DNA from: an uncultured Clostridia bacterium
GTDB taxonomy: Bacteria; Bacillota; Clostridia; Oscillospirales; SIG627
Reading direction: 5' to 3'
Length of the DNA stretch: 64,000 nt
Assembly: GCA_947589595.1 (NCBI GenBank)
Contig: CANQBV010000006.1
Span: 18,270-82,269, forward strand
Part shown: piece after piece, positions 9,738 to 18,850 of the stretch
Layout of the letters: each line of letters begins with the position of its first letter
Position numbering within the stretch: the stretch's first letter is position 1
Position numbers and translations under genes: made by a program
The notes under the pieces: generated by a model
Seen by the model: only the letters and a program-made list of their open reading frames with translations
Told to the model about the DNA's origin: nothing
Databases searched by the model: none

Positions 9738-10538
9738 ATGAGCAACGTCATCACCATGAAGCAGCTCCTGGAAGCAGGAGTTCACTTCGGCCACCAAACC
9801 AGAAGATGGAACCCCAAAATGAAGGAATACATCTTCACCCAGAGAAACGGAATCCACATTGTGGATCTCCAGAAAACCGTGAAAAAGATCGAAGAAGCGT
9901 ATGACTTCGTTCGTTCCATTGCGGAAGAAGGCGGCACCCTCCTGTTTGTCGGTACCAAAAAGCAGGCGCAGGACGCCATCAAAGAAGAGGCCGAAAGATG
10001 CGGCATGTACTATGTCAATATCCGTTGGCCCGGCGGTATGCTGACCAACTACAAGACCATCAAAAAGAGCATCGCCCGTCTCAATAAACTGAAAAAGTTC
10101 GAAGAAGACGGCACTTTCGATCTGCTTCCCAAAAAGGAAGTCGCCGAGCATAAAAAGGAAATCGCCGATCTGGAAAAGAATTACGGCGGCATCAAAGAAA
10201 TGAGCCAGCTTCCGAGCGCGATTTTCGTGGTCGACCCCAAGAAAGAAAGAAACGCCGTTCTGGAAGCGAAAAAGCTCGGAATCCCCATGATCGCCATTGT
10301 CGATACCAACTGTGATCCCGATGAAGCCGATTACGTGATCCCCGGCAACGACGACGCGATCCGCGCCATCCGCCTGATCTCCTCTGTCATCGCCAACGCC
10401 GTGATCGAAGGTCACCAGGGCGAAGCTTTCACCGAAGCGCCTGCCGAAGAAGCCGCCGCTCCTGAAGAAGAGGCCGCTGCCGAAGAGGCTCCCGCAGTTG
10501 AAGAACCGGCTGCTGCCGAAGCTCAGCCCGAAGCTTAA
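9738..10538 (+). CDS. rpsB: 30S ribosomal protein S2
   Basis: A 266-residue S2. The signature blocks are all there: [20 protein letters not shown] at the N-terminus, [25 protein letters not shown], and [13 protein letters not shown]...YVIPGNDDA. The tail after about residue 228 is a low-complexity Ala/Glu/Pro extension (repeats of EEAAAPEE type) of roughly 38 residues, seen in many Clostridia and presumably disordered. AGGAAAA ribosome site. Followed 30 bp later by tsf and transcribed with it from the promoter at 9604. Confidence 0.97.
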   Translation: MSNVITMKQLLEAGVHFGHQTRRWNPKMKEYIFTQRNGIHIVDLQKTVKKIEEAYDFVRSIAEEGGTLLFVGTKKQAQDAIKEEAERCGMYYVNIRWPGGMLTNYKTIKKSIARLNKLKKFEEDGTFDLLPKKEVAEHKKEIADLEKNYGGIKEMSQLPSAIFVVDPKKERNAVLEAKKLGIPMIAIVDTNCDPDEADYVIPGNDDAIRAIRLISSVIANAVIEGHQGEAFTEAPAEEAAAPEEEAAAEEAPAVEEPAAAEAQPEA

Positions 10539-10568
10539 TTGTTGAAATCAGAAAGGAAAACATAGATT

Positions 10569-11486
10569 ATGGAAATTACCGCAAAAGCAGTTGCCGCTCT
10601 CAGAGCGAAAACCGGCATTGGCATGATGGACTGCAAAAAAGCCCTTGTAGAAGCCAACGGGAACGAAGAAGAAGCCATTAAGCTCCTGCGCGAAAAGGGC
10701 CTTGCCGTTGCCGCTAAAAAATCCTCCCGCATTGCCGCCGAAGGTCTGGTTTCCATCCTCATCGATCCGGAAACCCACACGGCTGCCATGATCGAGGTGA
10801 ACATTGAAACCGACTTTGCCGCCAAAAGCGCAGTGTTCGGTGAATTTGTAAACGATCTTTTGAAGATCATCCTCAAAACCAAACCCGCTAACGTTGAAGA
10901 ACTTCTGAAGAAAGAATTCAAGGACGGCCTGGATGTTGAAGCCGCGCTGAAGGATAAAATCTTTACCATCGGCGAAAACATCAATATCCGCCGCTTTGTT
11001 ATCATCGAAAACGCCGCCGCTTCCTATGTGCACGGCAAAGGCAATATCGGTGTGATCGTGAAAATGACCGCCTTTGTGGAAAACGAGCTGTTTGCCGAAG
11101 CCGCTAAGAACGTGTGCCTGCAGGCCGCTGCGATGAACCCGGTTTACCTCGATCCCGCTTCCGTTCCCGCAGAAGCGGTCGCCAAGGAAAAAGAGATCAT
11201 CGAAACGCAGATCAAAAACGATCCTTCCAATGCCAAAAAGCCCGAAAAGGTCATCGGCATGATGGTCGAAGGCAAGCTCAAAAAATTCTACTCTCAGAAC
11301 TGCCTTACCGAGCAGGCTTATGTCAAGGACGATAAACTTACGGTCGGTCAGTACGTTGCCTCGGTAGCAAAAGAATTTGGCGAAGATTTCAAACTGGCTG
11401 AATTCGTTCGCTTCGAAAAGGGCGAAGGCCTTGAAAAGAAAGAAGACAATTTTGCCGAAGAAATTGCCAAACTGACTCAGAAATAA
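10569..11486 (+). CDS. tsf: Translation elongation factor Ts
   Basis: A 305-residue EF-Ts, the guanine nucleotide exchange factor that reloads EF-Tu with GTP. The N-terminal UBA-like domain reads VAALRAKTGIGMMDCKKAL; the first Ts signature (EANGNEEEAIKLLREKG) and the second (VEVN-type IEVNIETDFAA) follow. Two EF-Tu-binding core subdomains make up the rest. Length is normal. AAAGGA lies somewhat far (about 13 bases) from the ATG, and no better start exists. Forms an operon with rpsB, closed by the terminator at 11499. Confidence 0.96.
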   Translation: MEITAKAVAALRAKTGIGMMDCKKALVEANGNEEEAIKLLREKGLAVAAKKSSRIAAEGLVSILIDPETHTAAMIEVNIETDFAAKSAVFGEFVNDLLKIILKTKPANVEELLKKEFKDGLDVEAALKDKIFTIGENINIRRFVIIENAAASYVHGKGNIGVIVKMTAFVENELFAEAAKNVCLQAAAMNPVYLDPASVPAEAVAKEKEIIETQIKNDPSNAKKPEKVIGMMVEGKLKKFYSQNCLTEQAYVKDDKLTVGQYVASVAKEFGEDFKLAEFVRFEKGEGLEKKEDNFAEEIAKLTQK

Positions 11487-11498
11487 GCAAAGATCCGG

Positions 11499-11530
11499 AA
11501 AAGAAGGGCGTACTCCTGCCCTTCTTTTCT
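11499..11530 (+). terminator. Terminator of rpsB-tsf
   Basis: Stem AAGAAGGGC (11501-11509) with GCCCTTCTT (11518-11526), 8-base loop, then TTCTT. It ends the rpsB-tsf mRNA and separates it from the cohesin-like gene. Confidence 0.75.
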
Positions 11531-11623
11531 TCCCAGTTCGGCATCCTCTCTCGTTGCTTTTAAAAGGCGTGAAATCCAGGTCAAGAGAATGATACTATTT
11601 CTTTTCAGAAAGGAAATCTGCTT

Positions 11624-14473
11624 ATGCATACGGTGAAAAAAACGCTTGCCTTTTCCCTGGCTGTGATCATGGTACTTTCTTTAGTGTCCATGATGATTTC
11701 AGCCGCCACCGAGGCGCAGGTGCGTCTGAGCGGCCCCGATATTGCCAATCCCGGCGATACCATTGAAATTACCGCCTCGATCGCATCCAACCCCGGCATT
11801 GCTTCCATGCGTTTTACCTTGCACTACAGTGAAGATCTGGAGCTTGTATCTGTAAACGATCAAGGAAAATTCGGCGAGTTTCATTGGTCCGAAACCGATT
11901 CCGCGCGTGCAAGCGGGGAATGCTCTCTTGTGTGGGAAAACGGCATGAAAACCTCCAATTTTACCGATAACGGCGATTTTCTTACGCTCCGCTTTCAAAT
12001 CGCGTCAGAGGCGCAACCCGGCACTCTAACCGTTTCGCTCACCGCAGAAGAAGCCTGGAACAAGGATCTCGGCGCCGTTTCTGTTACAACGGCCGCCTCT
12101 TCTACGGAAATTCTCTCTACCGACGATGAAAATACCGGTGATTCCTATATTTTGTACGTTGCGGAATCTGCTGCAAATGCCGCAGTCAAAAACGGCAGCA
12201 GCGAACAGCCTTATTATTACATTTCCGAAGCGCTGGAACGCATCAAAAAGGACGGCGCAGCCGTCATCGGCGACCGCCGGATCGTTATTTTGGTTATCGG
12301 TACGGTTTATGATAAGGTGCAATCCGATTCCAATCAGCAGTTTGCCGGCGGCAACGAGATCAAATTCGGCGAGAAAAAACCTGATATTTTCATTCGCAGC
12401 CTACATTCCGATCCGGATAACTTTGCTACGATTTTAACAAATTATGTAAAAGATAATACGGCCAATTTGTATTCCTATTTGAATAATTATAAGTTTTCCA
12501 ATATCAATGTTGCGGCAGCACCAGGTTCGCCCACCTCTTCGGTCTATTGCAACGGAAATAATATTGAAATCGGCGAAAACTGCACCTTCAAAACGGCAAA
12601 GAACGCCAATATGTCCCTTTACGGCGGCGGCTCCTCGGCGGGCGCCACCTACAAGGATTTCAGTATCAAAGTGCTGAGCGGCAGTTGGAGTACTATTTCT
12701 TTGGGCGGAACCTGGCGCGGTGAGATCGCCGGCGACAACGAGCTTGTTGTGGGCGGCGACGCGGTTGTAACCTATCTGTATTCCGGCGCCAATAGTTACG
12801 GCGCAAACTCTACCAACAAAGCGGACACCAATAACTCTACTTTGTTCCGAACCGGAAGCGCGACTTTCAATGCCGAGGTTACCGTTTGCGGCAATGCAAA
12901 AATTACCAATTTCTATGGCGGAAGCTATATTTCCTCCGGTACTTCGGATTATACCTTCCATACCAATATTGTCAACACGGTTGCCGATCAGGCCGAAATT
13001 ACCAATTTCTACAACTCCGGGCGCTGTTCGGTTTTGACCGGCGATAGCCGGGTGCAGAATATTCTGGCCGGCGGCACGGTCACGCATTATTACAACGGTC
13101 AGACAGCTGCCGGCGGGCGGTGCGGCATCATCGAAACCGTCTTCATGCACGGCTACTCTATCCCCAACGGCGTCGAAAAGAAGGATACCACCGGGACGAC
13201 CCAAGAGACCATTCAGTATTCGGCCGATCTAACCGACGGCGATGTTGCCCTGCCTTCCAACGTTACTCAAATATTTGAGCGCGTGGTTGCCGGCTCGGGT
13301 ACTCTGATTCTCGGCGACGAAGCGGACGGCGAGAAAACTGTATATTACCGCATTCTTTCCGTCGAGGGAACGCCGAAGATTCTGGTCAACTACCGCCCGA
13401 AGACGATCGGCCAGCCTTTGGTGGCGCTTAATGTCGGTCTTGCCGCCGATTCCGTTTCGGTATCGACCTTGGTCGGTGGTACCATGTACACCAGCAGCTT
13501 TCTCGATTTCGATTATGGCGGGTTTGTCAGCTCCGGCGCTGCGGTCAGCGGCAACAGCTTTATTATGGAAGAAAATTTCAAACTACGCTATTTCTATGAC
13601 GAAGTTTCTGTCGATTGGTTCTCCTCCAACGCCGAAACCCCGTTCACTGCGCAGTACAGCACGGATAATGAGAACTTCAAGGATGCCGTGATCGAAAAGG
13701 CCGTGCGCAACGGTGTTGTCTACTATTCCTTTATTGTAGAAGGAATTGCCGCCAAAAATATCGGAGATACCATTTATGTGAACACCAGTCTTTCCGGAAA
13801 AACGGATGAATATTCCATCAAGGATGCTTGCGGCATTGTTATCAACCATCCCGACATGGGCTTTTCCGTTCTCTTTTCCGATCTGTGCAAGGCAATCCTC
13901 AATTATGGCCGTGCCGCGCAGCTCTATTTCAACCATAACCTGGAAAATCCCATTCTCGAATCGTATTACGAAGGCATCGTGGCAGATGAGTTCACCGATG
14001 AAACGACTGTCGGCGACCGCACCGCCAAAGCTGCCGTTATTCGCGGCAACTCGCTGCTGATGAAAGACTATGTTTCCATTAAGTTCTACCTCTCGCTGGA
14101 TCCCGTGGCCGGGCTCGATCCCGATAAGCTGACGGCGATCATCAGCAGCTCCAGCAAAACGGAAAAAGTAAAACTCACCTTAAATGGGGGAACTGCCGGC
14201 TACTATAGCGCCGCTTTTGCGCTGCCTGCACGGCAAATGCGGGAAATGGTCACGATCTATATTGTCGATGAAAACGAAAATGAGATCTCCAATCACTTTC
14301 AGACCTCGATCCCGTCTTATTGCGCCGGCATGCTGTATGATGAAAAAGTCACAGGCTACGAGGCGGATCTTTATAATCGCTTAATGGCCTACGTCGATAC
14401 GGCTAAGAACTATCTGGATCATATGAATCCCTATGAACCGGAAGAGGACGAAATGCCCCCGATGTTCCACTGA
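11624..14473 (+). CDS. Large secreted protein with N-terminal cohesin-like domain
   Basis: A 949-residue exported protein. Residues 1-27 form a signal peptide (Lys-rich start, hydrophobic core, cleavage likely after MMISA). Residues about 30-165 resemble a cohesin domain: a GDTIEITASI strand, IASMRFTLHYSEDLELVSV, and a GDFLTLRFQI segment, the fold that binds dockerins or carbohydrate partners. Residues about 170-560 are Gly/Asn/Thr-rich with repeated short strands (FYGGSYIS, FYNSGRCS), suggesting a beta-helix-like surface domain. The C-terminal third carries AILNYGRAAQLYF, a phrase I associate with large surface proteins of gut Clostridia. No sortase motif or transmembrane anchor is visible. 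It has its own ribosome site (AAAGGAAA), flanking terminators on both sides, and sits between tsf and pyrH, which are usually adjacent. Confidence 0.7.
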   Translation: MHTVKKTLAFSLAVIMVLSLVSMMISAATEAQVRLSGPDIANPGDTIEITASIASNPGIASMRFTLHYSEDLELVSVNDQGKFGEFHWSETDSARASGECSLVWENGMKTSNFTDNGDFLTLRFQIASEAQPGTLTVSLTAEEAWNKDLGAVSVTTAASSTEILSTDDENTGDSYILYVAESAANAAVKNGSSEQPYYYISEALERIKKDGAAVIGDRRIVILVIGTVYDKVQSDSNQQFAGGNEIKFGEKKPDIFIRSLHSDPDNFATILTNYVKDNTANLYSYLNNYKFSNINVAAAPGSPTSSVYCNGNNIEIGENCTFKTAKNANMSLYGGGSSAGATYKDFSIKVLSGSWSTISLGGTWRGEIAGDNELVVGGDAVVTYLYSGANSYGANSTNKADTNNSTLFRTGSATFNAEVTVCGNAKITNFYGGSYISSGTSDYTFHTNIVNTVADQAEITNFYNSGRCSVLTGDSRVQNILAGGTVTHYYNGQTAAGGRCGIIETVFMHGYSIPNGVEKKDTTGTTQETIQYSADLTDGDVALPSNVTQIFERVVAGSGTLILGDEADGEKTVYYRILSVEGTPKILVNYRPKTIGQPLVALNVGLAADSVSVSTLVGGTMYTSSFLDFDYGGFVSSGAAVSGNSFIMEENFKLRYFYDEVSVDWFSSNAETPFTAQYSTDNENFKDAVIEKAVRNGVVYYSFIVEGIAAKNIGDTIYVNTSLSGKTDEYSIKDACGIVINHPDMGFSVLFSDLCKAILNYGRAAQLYFNHNLENPILESYYEGIVADEFTDETTVGDRTAKAAVIRGNSLLMKDYVSIKFYLSLDPVAGLDPDKLTAIISSSSKTEKVKLTLNGGTAGYYSAAFALPARQMREMVTIYIVDENENEISNHFQTSIPSYCAGMLYDEKVTGYEADLYNRLMAYVDTAKNYLDHMNPYEPEEDEMPPMFH

Positions 14474-14481
14474 ATATTGTG

Positions 14482-14511
14482 AAAAAGGAGTCGAAATCGA
14501 CTCCTTTTTTG
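14482..14511 (+). terminator. Terminator after the cohesin-like gene
   Basis: A perfect stem AAAAAGGAGTCGA / TCGACTCCTTTTTT with a two-base minimal loop (effectively four), followed by the T run. Strong intrinsic terminator nine bases after the stop. Confidence 0.9.
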
Positions 14512-14555
14512 CTGCGCTTTTTTGGCAAAAAGTTCATAGAATTTTGTGATTTCTC

Positions 14556-14584
14556 TTTACAAATCCCTTCAAATTTTGTAAAAT
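14556..14584 (+). promoter_or_regulatory. Promoter of the pyrH-frr-uppS-cdsA-dxr operon
   Basis: TTTACA (14556-14561), 17-bp spacer, TAAAAT (14579-14584). No further clear promoter is seen before the dxr-rseP gap, so this probably drives at least five genes. Confidence 0.8.
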
Positions 14585-14618
14585 AGAAAAGAACAAAATA
14601 TGGTAACATGGAGGAGTT

Positions 14619-15332
14619 ATGGAGCCGAAATATAAGCGCGTTCTTTTAAAGCTTTCCGGAGAAGCCTTGTCACAGGGAGCCGAAGGAAAAGCAATTTATA
14701 ATGACGACCTCGTAAAGGCCATTTGCAGAACTATCAAAGAATGCACCGCTCTCGGCGTGCAGGTTGCGGTTGTCGTCGGCGCCGGCAATATCTGGCGCGG
14801 AAAGCAGGGAACCGATTTTGACCGTGTCCGGGCCGATCATATGGGCATGCTCGCCACTGCGATCAATACCCTCTGCCTGCAGGATGTGCTGGAGCAGATC
14901 GGCGTGGAAGCACGCGTGATGACAGCGACCTCTGTGGAGCCGTTTGCCGAGTCTTACAATCGTCAGAAAGCACTTTCTTATTTAAAAGAAGGGAAAGTCG
15001 TTCTGCTTGGCTGCGGACTCGGAAGCCCCTATTTTTCGACCGACACGGCCGCTGTTTTGCGGGCGAAGGAACTGGAAGCGGATATCGTGCTGCTGGCAAA
15101 AAATATTGACGCGGTCTATACCGCCGACCCCCGCAAGGATCCCACCGCCAAAAAGCTGGAACGGATCCGCTATTGCGAGGTTTTGGCGCAGAATCTTGCC
15201 GTTATGGATCTTACCGCCACCTGCTTCGCCATGGAGAATCACCTTCCGGCGCTTGTTTTCGGACTGAACGATCCTCAGAATATCATCCGCGCGGTCATGG
15301 GCGAAAAGCTCGGCACCGTTGTGGAAGTATAA
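14619..15332 (+). CDS. pyrH: Uridylate kinase (UMP kinase)
   Basis: A 237-residue bacterial UMP kinase (amino-acid-kinase fold, hexameric), converting UMP to UDP with ATP for pyrimidine nucleotide supply. Landmarks: RVLLKLSGEAL at the start, VVVGAGNIWRG for substrate binding, DHMGMLATAIN, SPYFSTDTAA for UMP/ATP binding, and DAVYTADPRKDP near the end. The glycine loop reads GCGLGSPYF rather than the more common GGTGNPYF, a mild variation. GGAGG ribosome site. First gene of the housekeeping operon; frr follows after 32 bp. Confidence 0.97.
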   Translation: MEPKYKRVLLKLSGEALSQGAEGKAIYNDDLVKAICRTIKECTALGVQVAVVVGAGNIWRGKQGTDFDRVRADHMGMLATAINTLCLQDVLEQIGVEARVMTATSVEPFAESYNRQKALSYLKEGKVVLLGCGLGSPYFSTDTAAVLRAKELEADIVLLAKNIDAVYTADPRKDPTAKKLERIRYCEVLAQNLAVMDLTATCFAMENHLPALVFGLNDPQNIIRAVMGEKLGTVVEV

Positions 15333-15364
15333 AACAATACTAATTTCGGAAAGGAAATCATATT

Positions 15365-15919
15365 ATGAAACTGGAAACTCGTGAATTCGAAGAAAAAATG
15401 AAAAAATGCATCGCCGCTACGGAAAGAGAGTTTTCCGTTGTGCGCGCCGGCCGTGCCAATGCCACTATTTTGGACCGGGTTACGGTGGATTATTACGGCA
15501 CGCCCACGCCGATCAATCAGTTAGCGCAAATTTCCGTTCCCGAACCCAGACTGCTGGTCATCACTCCGTGGGACAGCAAATGCACCAAGGATATTGAAAA
15601 AGCCATTTTGGCTTCCGATATCGGGATCACGCCGCAGAACGACGGCAAAACGATCCGCCTTTCTTTCCCGCAGCCTACCGAGGAAAGAAGAAAAGAACTG
15701 ACCAAGCAGGTTTCCAGGCTTGGGGAAGACGGAAAAGTGGCGATTCGCAACGTCAGGAGAGACGCGATGGATAAGATCAAAGCCATGAAAAAGAACAGCG
15801 AAATGACCGAAGACGAGCAAAAGATTTCTGAAAAAGAGCTTCAGGATCTGGTGGATCGTTATATCAAAAATATCGATACCATTACCGCTGAAAAAAATAA
15901 GGAAATCATGTCTGTTTAA
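15365..15919 (+). CDS. frr: Ribosome recycling factor
   Basis: A 184-residue ribosome recycling factor, which with EF-G splits post-termination ribosomes. The conserved start VRAGRANATILDRVTVDYYG, the PEPRLLVITPWD segment, and the helical C-terminal half with VRRDAMDKIKAM are present. Length is exactly that of the family. AAAGGAAA site. Its stop codon overlaps the uppS start (TAATG), coupling the two genes. Confidence 0.97.
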   Translation: MKLETREFEEKMKKCIAATEREFSVVRAGRANATILDRVTVDYYGTPTPINQLAQISVPEPRLLVITPWDSKCTKDIEKAILASDIGITPQNDGKTIRLSFPQPTEERRKELTKQVSRLGEDGKVAIRNVRRDAMDKIKAMKKNSEMTEDEQKISEKELQDLVDRYIKNIDTITAEKNKEIMSV

Positions 15920-16659
15920 TGGCACTATTCAAGAAAAAACAAAGCTTTGCCCCTGTGCCGGGTGCTATGCCCCGGCACATTGGCATTATTATGGACGGCA
16001 ACGGCCGCTGGGCAAAAAAGCGCGGTCTGCCGCGCGTCGCCGGGCACCGGGAAGGGGCGGAAAACTTCAAGCGGATTGCGGAATATCTGCTCGATCTGAA
16101 CATCGAGTATTCCACGTTTTATGCATTTTCCACCGAAAACTGGAAACGCCCGCAGGATGAAGTTGAAAATATCATGTCGCTTCTTGTCGATTATCTGCAT
16201 GAATGGATGACCATGCAGAAAGAAAAAAATATGCGGCTTCATTTTATCGGGGATCGCAGCGCCTTTTCACCGCAGATCCAGAGTCTTATGGCAGAAGTAG
16301 AGGAAAAATCCGCTCACTACCAGAATCATTTGAATCTCGCACTGAATTACGGCTCCCGCTCTGAGCTGGTAAAAGCGTGCAATGAACTTCTTTCCGAAGG
16401 GAACCGGAATATCTCCGAAGACGATCTTTCCGCGCACCTTTATACCGCCGGTCAGCCGGAGGTCGACCTCATCATCCGCACCGGGGGAGAAAAGCGGCTT
16501 TCCAATTTTCTCCTTTGGCAATCCGCCTATGCCGAGCTGTATTTTACCGATCGGCTCTGGCCGGATATGAAAAAACAGGATATTGACGACGCCCTTGCGT
16601 TTTTCGCTCATCGGGAACGCCGGTTCGGCGCGATCATCCAGGAATCCGGAAAGAGGTAA
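15919..16659 (+). CDS. uppS: Isoprenyl transferase (undecaprenyl diphosphate synthase)
   Basis: A 246-residue cis-prenyltransferase that elongates farnesyl diphosphate with isopentenyl diphosphate to the C55 lipid carrier for cell wall synthesis. Signatures: HIGIIMDGNGRWAKKRGLPR with the catalytic Asp and Asn, GHREGAE, STFYAFSTENWKRP, and the C-terminal DLIIRTGGEKRLSNFLLWQS and FTDRLWPD. All catalytic positions are kept. The ATG shares one base with the frr stop, so translation is coupled; there is only a distant AAGGA. cdsA begins four bases later. Confidence 0.96.
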   Translation: MALFKKKQSFAPVPGAMPRHIGIIMDGNGRWAKKRGLPRVAGHREGAENFKRIAEYLLDLNIEYSTFYAFSTENWKRPQDEVENIMSLLVDYLHEWMTMQKEKNMRLHFIGDRSAFSPQIQSLMAEVEEKSAHYQNHLNLALNYGSRSELVKACNELLSEGNRNISEDDLSAHLYTAGQPEVDLIIRTGGEKRLSNFLLWQSAYAELYFTDRLWPDMKKQDIDDALAFFAHRERRFGAIIQESGKR

Positions 16660-16662
16660 ATT

Positions 16663-17502
16663 TTGAAACGTCTTGTAACGGGAGTTGTAGCGGGTCTGAT
16701 ATGGGTGCTGATGTGTTTCTTCTCCCATACCATTGCCTGGCCGATTGCGGCAACGTTTCTGTGCGTTGTTGCGGTATATGAGATTTTGCGCTGCGTCGGC
16801 GTGAAAAACGAAATGCCATTGGTTCTTCCCAGCCTTTTGTTTGCACTGATGCCGCTTTGTACCTGGCTTCTGTGCCCGAATGGGGAAGATATTTACCGCA
16901 TTTTTTATCTTTTCGGCGGCATTTATTTTCTGCTGCTTTTGGTGATCGCCAACGTTGAGCATAACCGCATCCATTCGGAAAAGCTCTTTGCCGTGATCGC
17001 GTTTGTTTTCTACGTAACCTATTCCTTTACCGCACTGACCATGCTGCGCGTCATTCCCGAAGGAATCTACTTTTTCCTGCTGGCGTTTCTGGGCGCCTGG
17101 ATTTCCGATACTTTCGCCCTTGTTTTCGGCTTGACGCTCGGGAAACACAAGCTCTGTCCCAATATTTCTCCCAAAAAGACGGTTGAAGGCTCAATCGGCG
17201 GCGTGCTGGCCAATATCCTGTTCTTTTTGGCCTATGCCTACGTGCTTTCCCGCTTTTTCAATATGAAAGTGCAGTATCTTGGTTTTGCCATACTCGGAGC
17301 GGTTCTTTCCGTGATCGGGCAGCTTGGCGACCTTTTCGCCTCCTGTATTAAGAGGCACTATCATATTAAGGATTATGGAAATCTTTTTCCCGGGCACGGC
17401 GGTTCGCTCGACCGTTTTGATTCGGTTTTAACGATCGCAGACGTGATGTATCTTTGCTTTGCGCTGTTTGGCACTTCCGGGGTTCGGTTCTTGCTGTCAT
17501 GA
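16663..17502 (+). CDS. cdsA: Phosphatidate cytidylyltransferase (CDP-diglyceride synthase), TTG start
   Basis: A 279-residue integral membrane enzyme making CDP-diacylglycerol from CTP and phosphatidic acid for phospholipid synthesis. About eight hydrophobic segments are visible. The family signature is at the C-terminus: SPKKTVEGSIGG, then CIKRHYHIKDYGNLFPGHGG followed by SLDRFDS. The only sensible start is TTG (16663) with AGAGGT seven bases upstream, directly after the uppS stop; there is no ATG near. Its stop overlaps dxr by four bases (ATGA). Confidence 0.94.
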   Translation: MKRLVTGVVAGLIWVLMCFFSHTIAWPIAATFLCVVAVYEILRCVGVKNEMPLVLPSLLFALMPLCTWLLCPNGEDIYRIFYLFGGIYFLLLLVIANVEHNRIHSEKLFAVIAFVFYVTYSFTALTMLRVIPEGIYFFLLAFLGAWISDTFALVFGLTLGKHKLCPNISPKKTVEGSIGGVLANILFFLAYAYVLSRFFNMKVQYLGFAILGAVLSVIGQLGDLFASCIKRHYHIKDYGNLFPGHGGSLDRFDSVLTIADVMYLCFALFGTSGVRFLLS

Positions 17503-18671
17503 AACAAAAAAGAATCTGTATTCTCGGCTCCACCGGCTCGGTCGGCCGGCAGGCGATCGAGGTTTGCCGCGAAAACGGCTTTGCGGTAACAGGTCTTTCC
17601 GCAGAGCGAAATATCGCGCTTTTGGAAGAACAGATCCGCGAATTTCACCCCCGCTACTGTGCGGTTGGAAACGAAAAGGCCGCCGCGGCGCTTGCCGTGG
17701 CTGTGGCAGATACCGACACCAAGGTTTTGTCCGGTGCGGAAGGAATTTGCGAATTGGCGCAAATCACCGACGCCGACCTGATTGAAAATTCCATTCTCGG
17801 TTCAGCGGGAATCCGCCCGACCATGGCGGCGATCGCCGCCGGAAAAGATCTGGCGATCGCCAATAAAGAGCCCATTGTGGCGGCCGGGGAAATAATTTTA
17901 AAGGCCGCGCGGGGAAAGGGCGTTCGTATTTTGCCGGTAGACAGCGAACACTCCGCCATTTTCCAGTGCCTCAGCGGCGGCTTTAACGCGCACGCCTATG
18001 TTTCCGAGCTGGTGCTGACCGCTTCCGGCGGTCCCTTTTTCGGGAAAGACCGCGCCTTTTTAGAAACCGTCACCCCCGAAATGGCGGTTGCCCATCCGGT
18101 GTGGAACATGGGCCAAAAAATTTCCGTGGATTCCGCCAGTTTATTGAATAAAGGGCTGGAGGTCATTGAAGCCGTTCGCCTTTTCGGTATTCCGGCGGAA
18201 AATGTAAAAGTAACGGTGCACCGCCAGTCGATCGTACATTCGATGGTCACCTTTGTCGACGGTTCTACCATTGCGCAGCTCGGCTACCCCGATATGCGGC
18301 ACTGCGTGCAGTTTGCCTTTACCTACCCGGAACGTACGCCCGGACTCTGCAAAAAACTCGATTTTTCAGAGACATTTTCGCTCACTTTTGAACCGGCGGA
18401 CGAAAAAACGTTTTCACTGCTGCCGCTGGCACGGCGCGCAGTTTCCAGGGGCGGAACCTTTCCCACGGTTTTAAACGCTGCCAACGAAGCCGGCGTCGCC
18501 CTGTTTTTGGATCATAAGATTCGCTTTCCGGAGCTGTTTTCTCTGGTAGAGGAAGCGGTGGAAAATCACCGGGATATCGGCTACGAAAACATAGAAGGAA
18601 TTCTGGCGCTGGATCATGAGGTCAAACAAAAAGTTTTCGAGAAATATCGGAATGAAGCCGGAAAATTTTGA
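17499..18671 (+). CDS. dxr: 1-deoxy-D-xylulose 5-phosphate reductoisomerase
   Basis: A 390-residue DXR, second enzyme of the MEP isoprenoid pathway, turning DXP into MEP with NADPH and a divalent metal. NADPH motif GSTGSVGRQ (about 9-17), the NKEPIV motif, the metal/substrate block LPVDSEHSAIFQCL, the flexible loop after ASGGPF, and PVWNMGQKISVDSASLLNKG are all present. The ATG start is inside the cdsA stop (ATGA overlap). The next gene in the pathway in this window is ispG. The 179-bp gap after it carries an unusual inverted repeat. Confidence 0.96.
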   Translation: MKQKRICILGSTGSVGRQAIEVCRENGFAVTGLSAERNIALLEEQIREFHPRYCAVGNEKAAAALAVAVADTDTKVLSGAEGICELAQITDADLIENSILGSAGIRPTMAAIAAGKDLAIANKEPIVAAGEIILKAARGKGVRILPVDSEHSAIFQCLSGGFNAHAYVSELVLTASGGPFFGKDRAFLETVTPEMAVAHPVWNMGQKISVDSASLLNKGLEVIEAVRLFGIPAENVKVTVHRQSIVHSMVTFVDGSTIAQLGYPDMRHCVQFAFTYPERTPGLCKKLDFSETFSLTFEPADEKTFSLLPLARRAVSRGGTFPTVLNAANEAGVALFLDHKIRFPELFSLVEEAVENHRDIGYENIEGILALDHEVKQKVFEKYRNEAGKF

Positions 18672-18686
18672 AAAACTATTAGCATA

Positions 18687-18832
18687 TTAAAGTGAAGGGA
18701 ATCGAACACACACCGCTTTCCATAAGCTCTTTTCGGCGCTTTCGCGCTTGTTTTCCTTGCAAGGGCGATGACGCGGTATGGACGCAAATTCGCCGGCGAA
18801 AACCGATGCGGGTTCGGCTCCCCTCACCTTAA
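18687..18832 (+). repeat. 146-bp element with 21-nt near-perfect terminal inverted repeats (MITE-like or structured RNA)
   Basis: The left arm at 18687-18707 and right arm at 18812-18832 are complementary over 21 positions except for three A-C mismatches and one G-T wobble. Both outer ends read TTAA. The interior holds GCGC-TTTC-GCGC, CCT-TGCA-AGG, the 12-bp palindrome TTCGCCGGCGAA, and a CCATA/TATGG pair. If transcribed, it would form one long bulged arm with side hairpins. It could be a small non-autonomous mobile element, a cis-regulatory RNA ahead of rseP, or both. No known riboswitch class fits what I can see; GGACGCAAA recalls the GEMM c-di-GMP motif, but the rest of that motif is missing. 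Confidence 0.6.
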
Positions 18833-18850
18833 GAAAGGAAAATTAGCTTA

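Noticed and set aside
10430..10535. Ala/Glu-rich end of rpsB as a possible frameshift or repeat expansion
   Set aside because: The frame is continuous to a proper stop, and such tails occur in other clostridial S2 proteins.
12600..13100. Tandem repeat array in the cohesin-like protein gene
   Set aside because: The strands are similar in composition only; no regular DNA repeat unit could be defined by eye.
18765..18820. Possible c-di-GMP-I (GEMM) riboswitch because of GGACGCAAA
   Set aside because: The other conserved blocks of that class are absent, and the long terminal stem does not fit its fold.
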